21,045 nucleotides of DNA, taken from positions 34,457 to 55,501 of the forward strand of contig NW_014577447.1 of NCBI RefSeq assembly GCF_000485595.1, in the 5' to 3' direction. Of this stretch, positions 9,554-20,688 are shown piece after piece. The first letter of the stretch is position 1. Each line of letters begins with the position of its first letter. Under the pieces are notes generated by a model that saw nothing but the letters and a program-made list of their open reading frames with translations, was not told the DNA's origin and did not search any database. The position numbers and the translations under genes are program-made. The DNA comes from Priapulus caudatus. Its lineage: Eukaryota > Priapulida > Priapulimorpha > Priapulimorphida > Priapulidae.

Positions 9554-10285
9554 AACTCGTATCCTGAGTTGTACAAAGGGGGCACTGCATGCAGTTTGCC
9601 CATGACGCTGCCGTGTGGACATTTACCCGGCTGGCTATGCGTGTCCCATACCCCCGTAATATAGGAAAATAGAGCAAAAGCGGTCGAGATAGAGAGACAA
9701 TAACTGACCATGCACGAGTCACTTACGGACCAAGCGCTTGGGTCTGCTCACATATATATTCACGGTGTCCCAAATAGCCCGCGTACATGCACGGAATACG
9801 AAACTATGCGCATACACTCGTAAAGTTCATGTTCCACGCGGTCTTTCCAAGCGGAAAACAACAAACCCCCTGTGTAAAAATTGTGTAAAGCAACATTGTA
9901 CAGCACGCATGGTGGCTCCTTTTAAATCGCCTTCTTTGTACAGACACCAGTCCATCCAGTCAAACAAAAACATACCAATGCAAAATTAGACTTATAGGGC
10001 ATTACACACTGGATAAAATTTTATTTAGTTCGTCATATTACCGACAAAGGCAGCACCATGCGGTTATAGGGTTTGATGTTTGAGTAGAAATGAGTAAGTT
10101 TGATGTCATTAGTATTTGATCATGATTTCTTATGGTGATTTGTAATTGTGTTTGTGCAGTTTACTTATATATATATAGAAGAAACGTACAAATACGGCTG
10201 TAACGAAACCCAGTATCTACTGATGTATTAATAAAGAAATAAACACAAGAATTTGGTCTTGTACGTCTAATCCAAGTGATGTTAC
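9554..10285. other. Gene-free region
   Basis: Short open frames on both strands lack any recognised motif or splice context. A short (TA)n stretch lies at 10165-10178. I see nothing else that supports a feature. Confidence 0.4.
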
Positions 10286-10735
10286 ACCGACCGACCGACC
10301 GACCGACAAACACACACACACACACACGCGTATACGCACACGCAACTACACGCACGCACGCACGCATGTACATGCACACCCACACATGCACGCGCGTACG
10401 CGTACGCATACGCAACACAGACACGCACACGCATGCACGCAAACGCACGTATACAAGACACATTCACGCACGCATGAACGTATACACGCGCACATAGATA
10501 AGACACGCGCGCGTGCATGCATGCACACGTGCGCACGCACGCACGTATACACGCATACACACACGCGCGCACATCCATCCATACATCCATCCATCTACCC
10601 ATCCATCCATCCATCAATCCATCCATCCATCCATCCATCCATCCATTCTTCCATCCATCGATCCATCAATCAATCAATCTATCAAACAAGCAATCAATCA
10701 AACAGCAATCAATCAATAAATAAATCCAGCCATCT
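10286..10735. repeat. Compound microsatellite: CCGA, CA, CACG and CATC tracts
   Basis: In order: (CCGA)n at 10286-10307, (CA)n from 10312, a long imperfect CA/CG/TA purine-pyrimidine alternation (10328-10570) and (CATC)n at about 10574-10735. The alternating section could adopt left-handed Z-DNA. The long open frames across it, rich in His/Thr or Cys/Val, are low-complexity artefacts. Confidence 0.95.
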
Positions 10736-11457
10736 ATCTACCCGTGCAACCGTCTGTCATGAGCAATCAGGGGTTTTAAAAATTGTGCAAAAAAGGTGTT
10801 GTAAAAATGTGCGAATTTATCTTTGTGATAAATGTCTAGCGTAGAAACTCTGTTTACAAATAAAAGGATGCCCTAACAAAATTAATGTAAGATACCCGGG
10901 ACAGATGTACTCTTCTCATAGCGCGCTCACCGCATTTAAATGTTATTTTTTGGCGACATGCTCGTTTCGTTCGCAGGTACCGTTCGGTGGTACATGATGG
11001 TGTGATGGTGTGATACAGTAGCCGGTAGTCACGTATTTTAGTGTACTATGCCTGTTATGATCTTGGTTTCCGGATGGGCAATACTTACCGGGAGAGATGA
11101 TTTTTTTAAAGCCTTTTAAAATTGTAAAATGGTATCTGTGAATAGATTTATGAAATAAATGGCAGGTACATGGCCTTAGGTTATAAATGACATGAAACGT
11201 TAGCATGTAGTGCATGGACATTATTTTATTAAATACTATTGTATTTAAATGTATATTCGGCAAACTCATATTTTTCACAGATACTGTGCATGTGCAAACA
11301 CAGATATGAGAGTGTAGATTAGCCAGTATTCCCGAATATTGAGCGTGCTAAAATCTTGGTTCGTACATTTACAGCATAATCCGAAAGCGATTGCATTCTG
11401 TAGAAAAAAAATGTTTTTAAATTGGAGAGATGATTTTGTGATCTTCGTGTGGTACAT
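10736..11457. other. Gene-free region
   Basis: AT-rich DNA with no recognised gene, RNA gene or repeat. A small GTGTGATG direct duplication occurs near 10999-11013. Confidence 0.4.
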
Positions 11458-12156
11458 TAGCCTCGTTCACACGAGACCTCGTATTTATGAAATACGAACC
11501 TCGTTCACACGAGACCTCGTATTTATGAAATACGGTATTTGCGAAATACCGAATCTGAGACAAATACGCGGCCGAGCGTTCACACGCTGATTCGCGGCTC
11601 CAGAAATACGGTATTTGCGAGCCGCGAGCTGCTTTAAACAATCAAGCGAACAATGCGAAATAAACAATGCAATGCGCACCAACTGCCGATAAAATACGTA
11701 GACTGGTCCGCGCTCGAGAGTACCACTCGCGTTACACTGGAACTGTCGAGCGCGGACCAGTCTATAAAATACGCGGCTTCAGAAATCCGGTATTTAGCGT
11801 TCACACGAGGAGATGCGCGGTCCAAGAAATCCGGTATTTCTCAAGCACGGCAAATTTAAATACCGGATTTCTGAAGCCGCGTATTTCATAGACTGGTCCG
11901 CGCTCGACAGTTCCAGTGAAACGCGAGTGGAACTGTCGAGCGCGGACCAGTCTACGTATTTTATCGGCAGTTGGTGCGCATTGCATTGTTTATTTTGCAT
12001 TGTTTGCTTGATTGTTTAAAGCAGCTCGCAGCTCGCAAATACCGTATTTCTGGAGCCGCGAATCAGCGTGTGAACGCTCGGCCGCGTATTTGTCTCAGAT
12101 TTGGTATTTCGCAAAACCGTATTTCATAAATACGAGGTCTCGTGTGAACGAGGCTA
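11458..12156. mobile_element. Foldback element, 0.7 kb, with nested hairpins
   Basis: Nearly the whole element is an inverted repeat: left arm 11458-11796, right arm 11857-12156, spacer about 60 bp. The ends are TAGCCTCGTTCACACGAG and its complement. Each arm carries its own strong hairpin: 11699-11717 pairs with 11746-11764 (19 bp), and 11889-11915 pairs perfectly with 11928-11954 (27 bp). The left terminus is duplicated with a 38-bp period, which accounts for the arm length difference. Flanking TA or TTA may be the target site but is ambiguous. No coding capacity; short frames in it are shadows. It is best described as a foldback or MITE-like non-autonomous DNA transposon of unknown family. 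Confidence 0.85.
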
Positions 12157-12804
12157 TTAGCTAGTCTTCGCGAATACTGTGTGTGCTTACGCCGTAATAA
12201 TTAAAATAACACTCAAGTACACTTTGGCTAGAATGTTAGTAACAAACGTAATAAAATTGGCCTAAATGTAACAGTTAGGATATAATAGCAGATATTGTTA
12301 GCACAACATTCTATTACACGTTAGTGAAGGAATTATATAGTAATAATTTGAATGCGGGAATAAAGAGCATTTAATGTGTCAGAATAATTCAGATAATATC
12401 TTTGCGCAACTGTAAGACGATGGTCCAATTTAAATTGAGCTAAAACTAGGCGAAAGTATTAGCTAGGATATCATGGATATGAATGCTAAAACATTATTTT
12501 AATCTATTTATATAATTTTATTATTTACATTATTAGCATTAAAATAACACTAGTTCACGCACATGCACGCATGCATAGCAGACACAATATATATATATTA
12601 GTCAGTAGAGTAAAGGAGAGGATGGTATAAATGCTATGTCATCAGCATTTAGAACATAAAGCAAGATTGATTTATTATGTGTAAATATGAAATATCATCA
12701 TAAATATTAAAACATTTGGTAGTAGGTAAATAATTCACGACTACCTACAAATCATTACATCAGTGGAAGCTATATCCACGTGCCTGCGTGTACTTTCGTC
12801 GACA
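12157..12804. other. Aquaporin 3' region and AT-rich spacer
   Basis: AT-rich DNA between the foldback element and the aquaporin stop codon. It includes the probable 3' UTR of the - strand aquaporin gene down to about 12650. No separate gene is recognised. Confidence 0.4.
12671..12676 (-). terminator. Candidate polyadenylation signal of the aquaporin gene
   Basis: TTTATT on the + strand reads AATAAA on the aquaporin strand, about 130 bases after the stop codon. The distance is plausible, and the region is AT-rich enough that a chance match is possible. Confidence 0.4.
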
Positions 12805-13002
12805 CTAGATGTGCAGGTCATCTACCGATGCTGACGTCATCTCTGTACAGTTGCTAAGCACCGTTTCGCTTCGCGGGAGCTCGGATGCTGATACTGTCAG
12901 GAAGGAGAGGCGAAGCCGCTGTGGGAAGCGTTTCGAATCGTGCGTGTACTCGTACGTAAACCCGCCCAGTACGCCACCTAAGACGGGTCCCAGCCAGTAG
13001 AT
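12805..13002 (-). CDS. Aquaporin, exon 3 (TM6 and C-terminal tail)
   Basis: Encodes residues 207-271, ending at TAG (12805-12807). It opens with IYWLGPVLGGVLGGFTYEY, the sixth membrane helix of classical aquaporins. A 46-residue polar cytoplasmic tail follows, rich in Ser/Thr and ending VDDLHI. The acceptor is CATCAG at 13003-13008 on the complementary strand, with a pyrimidine-rich stretch before it. The splice point just before IYW is a conserved intron position in vertebrate AQP1/AQP4-type genes. Confidence 0.92.
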   Translation of the reverse strand: MYWLGPVLGGVLGGFTYEYTHDSKRFPQRLRLSFLTVSASELPRSETVLSNCTEMTSASVDDLHI

Positions 13003-13264
13003 CTGATGGCGCAAGACAAGAGTAGCTATCTTTATATATATATATAATTATATATATATACAAAAGATATCGTATTATACGATATCTATGGTAGGCACTG
13101 CCATTAGGATAGACACATTAATCTAATTGCTGTAGTGTTATATTTTCCCATTCCCCCTGTATGAGATGTCCGTTATATTCGCTATAGATGAATTTTCTCT
13201 TGTTTGGATAGAACAATTTCAAAAATCTATTTCAATCCATTACAAATTAAGCTATAATTCTTAC
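13003..13264 (-). other. Aquaporin intron 2
   Basis: A 262-bp intron in phase 0, from the donor GTAAGA (13259-13264, complement) to the acceptor ending at 13003. It contains an AT repeat (about 13031-13062) and a small hairpin AGATATCGTA/TACGATATCT at 13067-13089. Confidence 0.85.
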
Positions 13265-13345
13265 CCAGTGATGTTCCCACGAGTTGAGTACGACGGCTGG
13301 ACCGAGGGATCGCGCTGGATTCATGCTCGCTCCCGTGTAATGAAA
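13265..13345 (-). CDS. Aquaporin, exon 2 (loop E, second NPA box)
   Basis: An exon of exactly 81 bp coding for 27 residues (180-206): [13 protein letters not shown], then [14 protein letters not shown]. It contains the second NPA box (188-190) and Arg191 of the aromatic/arginine filter. It is bounded by GTGTTTCAG on its upstream side and GTAAGA on its downstream side, both in phase 0. It is too short to appear as a long open frame and was found by looking for the missing NPA box. The same 27-residue exon, ending HW before I-[YF]-W, is characteristic of AQP1/AQP4-like genes. Confidence 0.93.
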
Positions 13346-13816
13346 CTGAAACACGAGAGTGACATAATTCCTCCTGTGATAAAGCTGCTGACTGTTAGTT
13401 CGTTGAAGTTCTGTATTTAACTGTAGTTATCGACGCCGCGCCACGTTCTGATGTTCGACGCGAACCCGCAGCTTCGTAAAGATGCCAAACCAACAACCGC
13501 GCCAACGTGTGCTTTCCGAACGCAGCTGTTTTTCAACTCACGCTGTATTATGTCACTGTTTGACATACAGGAGTTGGTCGTATGAGAACATTTACCTAAT
13601 ACAACTACTATAACCATATTCGTCAGAGGGACACTTTCAAGTCGATAAGCGACGTACGCAAACAATTTATTCGACGTTGCCGATTGCATAGCAGCTTGAC
13701 AATTCACTATAATAATCGAGAGAAGGGTGACCGATAAATGACAACCGTATAACATGCAGATTTTTTTAATCTAATGCACGGCACATCGTATTTCTACGTA
13801 ACCATTTCTCTGGTAA

Positions 13817-13820
<4 letters not shown>

Positions 13821-13897
<77 letters not shown>
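13821..13897. repeat. (CT)n(TA)n microsatellite
   Basis: About 19 CT repeats run directly into about 19 TA repeats inside aquaporin intron 1. Confidence 0.95.
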
Positions 13898-13905
<8 letters not shown>

Positions 13906-14212
13906 TATCGACGCTTTCGTATTTTGCTACTGGGTATAGAAAAAAAAGTTCATACGTAGTAAATTCAGTCCGTCGCGTTTATTATTGAAATTAGATAGCA
14001 CTGGAAATGATTCATCTAAATGGCCTACCAGGCGCTATATATGTGTTATCGTGCGCGGTTTTAGAGTTTCCACTCGGCGTGAAATCAAGTTAGCTTTCTT
14101 CTAATTCACCACCAAAGAAATAAAGTACGTAGAAATATTTCACGTCACGCAGCGCACGAACCGATACGCCTACTTGAAACGAGTCTGTGAAATAGGGTCT
14201 TACATCAACAAG

Positions 14213-14366
14213 TGGTCATGGTTATGGTTAGGGTTAAGAATAAGGTGAGGGTGAAGGTGAGGGTGAGGGTGACGGTGACGATGACGGTTACAATTCAGAT
14301 TATGGTTAGGGTTACGGTTAGTGTTTCAGTTCAGAGTTATGGTTATGGTTATGGTAAATGTTTGGG
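14213..14366. repeat. Degenerate telomere-like repeats
   Basis: A G-rich run of variant hexamers: GGTTAT, GGTTAG, GGTGAG, GGTGAC and GGTTAC, including GGTTAGGGTT twice. This resembles a decayed (TTAGGG)n interstitial telomeric array. It lies inside aquaporin intron 1. Confidence 0.75.
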
Positions 14367-15218
14367 TTTGAGCCTGCTATAAATAAGTCGAATGATTGCA
14401 TACGGTCGCCGGTATAAGAGCATCTGCGTAGCGAGAAATTCAGGTTGATACGCACTAACAATTGTCGTATACGCAGTAAATATAATGCGCAGTAAGATAT
14501 TTTTATTATCTAAAAGCTTTCAATTATTAAAAAATTCTTTAATTTTTATTATTTAATAGTTATTAGGATGCACATTATCTAATTCACGAACGCGTCGTCT
14601 AGATGTAATGATGTGATGCAATTTCTGCATGACGCGTTCGATTTCCTTGTTTAATTTAAATCGGATTTGTTTGTTGCACTCGAATGCGAGCGCGAGCGCG
14701 AATCGGCGTGGCGTAAGACGCGATATTGCCGCAAATTCAATAAATGCCTCAGTGGATTGCTCGTTCCGTGGAATTGATCGTGGAATTAATGCACACGGCG
14801 AGATTTTCTCCTTGCCGATGACATTTACGTTTCTATAAGCGCGATGCGTTAACACTGCCTGTGTGCATTACTAATAATGTTGTGTCAAAATACAGTGGTC
14901 CCAACTTTATCCGGACAAGTCGAGGAATCATGAAAATGACATGATTAAACAATGGCCCCGAATACACTGCTAATTACGTGGCGCCAAATATTCAGCTACA
15001 TGGCTGCAGCTACCTATGAAACACGTGTGCATTGACGCATCCGTTTTCATTGCATCGTGGTGAGATTGTGGCATGTCACGATGCGATCACAATCTCCGAC
15101 TTCACCCTGTAATGTCTCCCTAATTAATCATCTAATCGACGACGCCACACATGCGAATGTGCGTGCTTATCGCAAGCAATCTCGGCAGTAAGAAGATGGC
15201 CACTTCTCTGTCTATAAT

Positions 15219-15449
15219 AGGAGGAGGAGGAGGAGGAGGAGGATGAGGAGGAGGAGAAGAAGGAGGAAGAGGCGGGGAAGAAAAAAAGGAGGAAGAGGAG
15301 AAGGAGGAGGAGGAGGAGGAGGAGGAAGAGGCGGCGAAGGAAAAAAAGAGGAAGAGGAGGCGGTGGAGGATGATGATGATGATGATAATGATGATGGTGA
15401 GGACGAGGAGGAGGAGGAGGCCGACGAAGGAGAGAAAAAGGAGGAAGAT
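15219..15449. repeat. Purine-only (GAG)n tract, about 230 bp
   Basis: The + strand is almost free of pyrimidines across GAG, GAAG and GGCGG variants, with a (GAT)n patch at 15369-15392. It falls in aquaporin intron 1, so the pre-mRNA carries the pyrimidine-rich complement. Confidence 0.95.
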
Positions 15450-15701
15450 TAGGTAGTGTGCCAGGGGGTGGGTTATATGCGGGGGCATTCAGATGTGTAC
15501 GTACTTTAACGGGAAATATGGCAAATATGACAAATATTCACGAAAGGAAATCGGCGTAACTAAAACTGTCGATTGCTTTTCAAAATTAACCTAGCACAAA
15601 CATTGACTCATGGCCTTCACACAACACCAATTATATTTACCAACGACAAAACAACAACAAAACTAATTCGACGACGAAGACTATTACACAACGACAACAA
15701 T

Positions 15702-15704
15702 AGC

Positions 15705-15737
<33 letters not shown>

Positions 15738-15893
15738 CGCAACAACAACAACAACCACGACGACGACGACGTCAACGACGACGACGTCAACGACGACGAC
15801 GTCATCGACGACGACGTCAACGACGACGAAAACAACGACAACGACGATAGCGACAAGATCACCGACGACCAGGACGACGACGACGATGACGAC
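15702..15893. repeat. (AAT)n, (AAC)n and (GAC)n trinucleotide cluster
   Basis: AAT repeats at about 15707-15737 are followed by AAC and then a long GAC/GTC-rich section including repeated GACGACGACGTCAAC units (about 15757-15827), a 15-bp minisatellite. Located in aquaporin intron 1, just downstream of exon 1 in transcription order. Confidence 0.9.
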
Positions 15894-15984
15894 AACACAT
15901 CAATAGCAACATCAACAATCACCAGAACAGTAAAACCGTTAAAAAACAACTCACAACAACGCATACGTATATATATTAACATAC

Positions 15985-16521
15985 GCCAAATAGATTCCCA
16001 ACAAGCGCGGCGAATCCAATCGCCAGGGAGCGCGATCCCATGCTCTTTCGCTTCGGGTCCAGATTAGCGAACACAGCGAACGCATACACGAAGGTGATGA
16101 TGAACTCGATTCCGAACGCCTGTGCGAGAGATACGGCCGCATGAACGCGCGTCAGACCGAGGTCCCCTCTCAGCGTGGCCGGGATGAGACCGTAGAGAAC
16201 AGCCGTGCCGGCGATGGCGCCCGTGCACTGCGCCATCGAATAGCAGACGGCGCGTGCCGGCGAGATGTTACCGGTGACTAGCATGCCGACGGTGACGGCA
16301 GGGTTCATGTGGCCGCCGCTAACGTGGCCGACGCATTGCACGAGCGTCGCCACCGTCAGACCGAACGCCAGCGCCACCTTCAGGTCGTCGGCAGGTGTCG
16401 CTTCGGTGCACTGCAGCGCAACACCGCATCCGGTCATGGCTAGCAGCAGCGTTGCCAGCAGTTCGGTGCGAACGGCCTTCCAGAACTGGAAGTTGGTGAG
16501 TTCCTGCCGTAGCGGCGGCAT
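15985..16521 (-). CDS. Aquaporin, exon 1 (TM1 to TM5)
   Basis: First of three exons of a classical MIP-family channel of 271 residues (179 + 27 + 65), which lets water cross membranes as a tetramer. This exon has TM1 (about 17-37), TM2 (47-64), loop B with SGGHMNPAVT (first NPA at 73-75), TM3 (about 87-113), TM4 (about 134-153, ending FANLDPKR) and most of TM5. I chose ATG 16521 (MPPLRQELTNFQFW) because there is no in-frame ATG upstream before a stop and the short N-terminus fits the family; the upstream GTG at 16575 is not a likely animal start. The donor GGC|GTATGT at 15984 is in phase 0. Filter residues inferred by alignment: Phe53, Asn176, Ala185, Arg191. Asn176 replaces the usual His. 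The gene resembles AQP1/AQP4 more than aquaglyceroporins, which have a longer loop E and Asp after the second NPA box. Confidence 0.92.
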
Positions 16522-17542
16522 GCTGCGTAGAGGAAACCGGGCGAAACGGATATCCGAAGTATTCCGATAGCTCACGATGCAGCTATTCTGCGCGACGCCC
16601 TGTCGCTCATCCTCGTTGTTACCGCGCTCTTGGACAACTATGAACGTTCTAATGGTCTATCGCAGCTACTGGTTGATGCATCCACGCTGCGTGCGCGCGC
16701 AGACGCGCATAGAGTTACCGAGGCTAGCGTGGCTCATGACTGTCGCCAATTGACTGTTGTTGTCATTCACGGAAGCGCGGCCTGCGCTACTCACGTCGGA
16801 CGATAATTGTTAGTGTTGATCGTTTATCGTTACGTATTAATTCAAGGCTTCCGTTGCCAGCATCTTTATATCGTTATCGTATTAATTGCACGGCGGCATT
16901 TATACATTCGCTGTAGCTGCTGGGATTCTCGGGGGGCCAATTACGCGATAAGACGTATCATAAGTCAGGGATATCCATAACATTTGCGCAACACTTCGTG
17001 CGCAAAAATTATGACATTGTAGACTTATGATAGTAATAAGCATTTATTATGTTTTTAGACAACGCACCGCTTGATATTTCAGCATTGGTGCGACGCGGCC
17101 GCTTACTCATTGAGTGAATTACGGTGCTAGTCTGTTTCGAACACGATCCTCCTAATAAGGTTTTGCGTGAGCATAATTCGCGCGCGTCCGCCGAAGTGAG
17201 ATGACTCACTCTGAAGGTGAATAATTGAAGCCTGTAGGGCTTACAGAGACTGAATAAATAAAACCAGTACGAAGCTTTCGCTGCGCGAATCCAGTGTCTA
17301 TTGGCTGGAGATTAGGAGGCATGAGGCAGCCTGAACGTAAGCAGACAAAAGTTAGAAATATAACTGATATAGGATTAATCGTCGCCATGACAACGCTCCC
17401 CTCTCGGAATCTGCGCGCTATTCCGATCTGCGATAATCACAGTAGGCCCATTACGCGTACGGAGTAAATGTAAAAAATAAATGAAATAAGTCAACGAAAA
17501 AATTAAATGAGCATCAATTAAGCTCAGACGAAAACACAACTA
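16522..17542. other. Aquaporin 5' flank and intergenic DNA
   Basis: The aquaporin 5' UTR and promoter should lie in the first several hundred bases, which are relatively GC-rich (16580-16800), but no TATA box or initiator is clear. Beyond 16800 the DNA is AT-rich with no recognised gene. Confidence 0.4.
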
Positions 17543-17791
17543 CAGGGCCGTACACAGCAGGGGGGCAGCAGTGGCAGTTGCCCCCCTAGAGATTTTCAGA
17601 GTATGCCTTTTAATGGGACAAATACTGAACGCTTTTAGAAATAAAATAGAAATGTGACAAAAGGTTATCTTAAATCATCAAAGAAATATTACACTTTAAA
17701 TAAAGAAATGTGAAATTGCGAAACGTTAGGGCACAGGGGGCATGGGGAGTACCTTTGCCCCCCTACAGAAAATTTCCTGCGTACGGCCTTG
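17543..17791. mobile_element. Small hAT-like non-autonomous element, 249 bp
   Basis: The left end CAGGGCCGTACACAG and the right end (complement) CAAGGCCGTACGCAG are imperfect terminal inverted repeats with the CAGGG start common in hAT elements. Inside each end is a G-run/C-run block (GGGGGGCA ... TGCCCCCC). The interior is AT-rich and non-coding. No intact 8-bp target duplication is visible, so the copy is old or its ends are slightly off. Confidence 0.7.
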
Positions 17792-18780
<989 letters not shown>

Positions 18781-19271
18781 TATACCAATGTATATAATAC
18801 GCATATGTATACAAGCATCCGCGCACAGATAAACTCCCCTATATTGAGAGAATTGACCAATAAATCCGATTTACTATTACTAATATATAGACATATATGT
18901 ATAAACATATGACATGTAACATAAACATATATCAGACTTAGATTAACATATATCCGCTCCCGGGCAAATCTTTTAAATGAAAGATCTCGGAAGAAAACTT
19001 GTTGATATGGTAGTTCGATCTTCTGAATGGGATAGGAACATCATTGCTCTTACGTACATCCGGTTTCCGGTTTGCGTATACCTCAACGTAAACCTCGACA
19101 CAACCAGGAACTCCAGTGGGAGAGCAACCTGCGTAGTTATGTGCATGCAGCAAGCTACCGGAAACTGATATATACCACTCTCTCGCTCTACCGTGCCTTA
19201 ATTACATTTACAGTAACAAACCCGTCTTAATTGCTAAAAGAGCTTAGAGATTCGGACAGTAGATCAGTGAG
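18781..19271. other. 5' flank of the CUB-protein gene
   Basis: AT-rich DNA without a recognised gene. The promoter and 5' UTR of the gene starting at 19272 are expected here, but no clear core promoter is seen. Short frames at 18938-19168 on both strands have no recognised motif. Confidence 0.4.
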
Positions 19272-19383
19272 ATGAAGGGAGCAGTGGTCGTGTTGTTACA
19301 GGTCATCGTCGTGTTCACGAGAGTGCGCGCTAGTTTTCAGATTCGGTTGGACAGCGATCCAAAAGTGCCGGATCTGCCAGTTG
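19272..19383 (+). CDS. Secreted CUB-domain protein, exon 1 (signal peptide)
   Basis: ATG 19272 opens a 37-codon exon with a typical signal peptide: MKGAVVVLLQVIVVF, then TRVRA as the likely cleavage region, followed by a polar mature start (SFQIRLDSDPKVPDLPV). It ends in phase 1 at a strong donor, G|GTAAGC (19384-19389). Joining to the acceptor at 20688 keeps the frame and creates Asp at the junction. This was found by reading for signal peptides next to donors, since the exon is too short to stand out. The protein is named only from the domain in the next exon. Confidence 0.75.
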
Positions 19384-20161
19384 GTAAGCGAAAAAGTACA
19401 TTGCCAGTATTATATCGACGTGGCGTGTGAAGCATCCTAGAGAATCTCCCTGTACTCCTCAGGTATCTGATCAATGAGAACGCGTATAATTTAGAGCGGG
19501 TTTCTGCTCCGGTTTAAATCTCTTACGTAATGTGGCCAGGGGGAGGGGGTATAATGAGTGATGTGTTTTCTGCGTTTACGCTCGTGTAAGTAACCATCAG
19601 TAAGAAACGCGGTTAGCTTCGTAATGCTCTACGTTCATGCGACGTGTACTCGATGCGAAATTCGTCCGTGCAAGGTTTAATACTTATAACTAAGGTTTAT
19701 ATAGTCAGATTGCATACGATCGTGCGCGGTCATGCGAGTACGGTGTGATTTGTTGCGATCTAAAATTGTTTGAAATTTTCCTACGGAGAATTTGTCCCCG
19801 ATTTTCTTCGATGCTTCGATGTACTCGGAATTTCTATTAGAGCTTATATATATATATATATATATATGTATGAAAATATGGTACAAACGTCTTGATATAT
19901 ATATATATTTATATACACGATGTGCAGCGAATTACAAAATAGCCGCATATCAATGTATATGGCTGTTTTCTCTACTGGAATGTTGAGGAGTACTTTTCAC
20001 TAGTGTTGTGATTGGCGGTTGTTGGTGAAGGTAGCGGCTGCGTAAACTAACGAGGTTTACGACCGTGTATACACACGCATGCATACGGCCCGAGTCCCGC
20101 ATCATATGCCGTCCGTCTTCTCTCTCTCTCTCTCTCCCTCTCCCTCTCTCTCTCTCTCTCG

Positions 20162-20194
<33 letters not shown>

Positions 20195-20356
20195 GCACAC
20201 ACAATTATTTCCTCCGTCTTCTCTCTATCTCGTTAGTTTGTGTTCTCCGCTCTTCTGCACTTACTCCTTCGCGTTCTCTCGCTCTCTATCGTGATTTCCT
20301 CCTTCTTCCGCACTCTTTCCCCTCTCTCCCCTCTCTCTTTCTCTATCTTCTTTCTC

Positions 20357-20401
<45 letters not shown>

Positions 20402-20688
20402 GCTCTTCGCTCTCTATCCTTCTATCTCTTGTATGCTCTCTTTCTTGTTTTCTCTCCTCTCCTTCCTTCTTCTCTCTTCTCTGCCTCCTCTATCTTTAGC
20501 CTCTCCCTTCTCCCTTTCTCTTTCTATCGCCCCCTTTCTCCTCTCCCTGGCTCACGTGTATAAACGACTGACTACAATATTTATAAACATGCACCAGGTG
20601 TTGAAATACAGTGTACATTGATGCTCTGTAGACACCCTAGATTATGTTAAGAGAATGTAACGTACGTACTGCCTGCTTCAATCTCCAG
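19384..20688 (+). other. Intron 1 of the CUB-protein gene
   Basis: Runs from GTAAGC to a good acceptor (CTTCAATCTCCAG). It contains TA repeats (19846-19868 and nearby) and the large CT-rich block. No other gene is recognised. Confidence 0.7.
20119..20555. repeat. CT-rich microsatellite and pyrimidine tract
   Basis: Runs of (CT)n at 20119-20195 and 20358-20398 sit in an almost continuous pyrimidine-rich stretch with CTT and CCT variants. Long Ser/Leu frames across it are low-complexity artefacts. Confidence 0.95.

Larger units (their letters stand above)
13346..15984 (-). other. Aquaporin intron 1
   Basis: A 2.6-kb phase 0 intron from donor GTATGT (15979-15984, complement) to the acceptor at 13346. 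It is filled with simple repeats, annotated separately. No gene is recognised inside it on either strand; long frames at 15132-15488 and 15573-16067 are low-complexity trinucleotide artefacts. Confidence 0.85.

Noticed and set aside
10276-10844. Long His/Thr-rich and Cys/Val-rich open frames on both strands
   Set aside because: They are translations of a compound CA/CG/CATC microsatellite with no start context, splice signals or domain.
11653-12019. Mirror-image short frames on both strands (sharing IKYVDWSALE-type sequence)
   Set aside because: They arise because the foldback arms are inverted copies; there is no independent coding evidence.
15132-15488. Ser/Leu-rich (- strand) and Glu/Gly-rich (+ strand) frames
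   Set aside because: Trinucleotide repeat read in frame, lying inside the aquaporin intron.
15573-16067. 164-codon Asn/Asp-rich frame on the + strand
   Set aside because: AAT/AAC/GAC repeats without stops; its end overlaps the well-supported aquaporin exon on the other strand.
16522-16575. Upstream extension of the aquaporin N-terminus from a GTG
   Set aside because: GTG is not a usual animal start and no in-frame ATG precedes it; ATG 16521 gives a family-like N-terminus.
20065-20621. Ser/Leu-rich frames across the CT tract
   Set aside because: Low-complexity translation within an intron.
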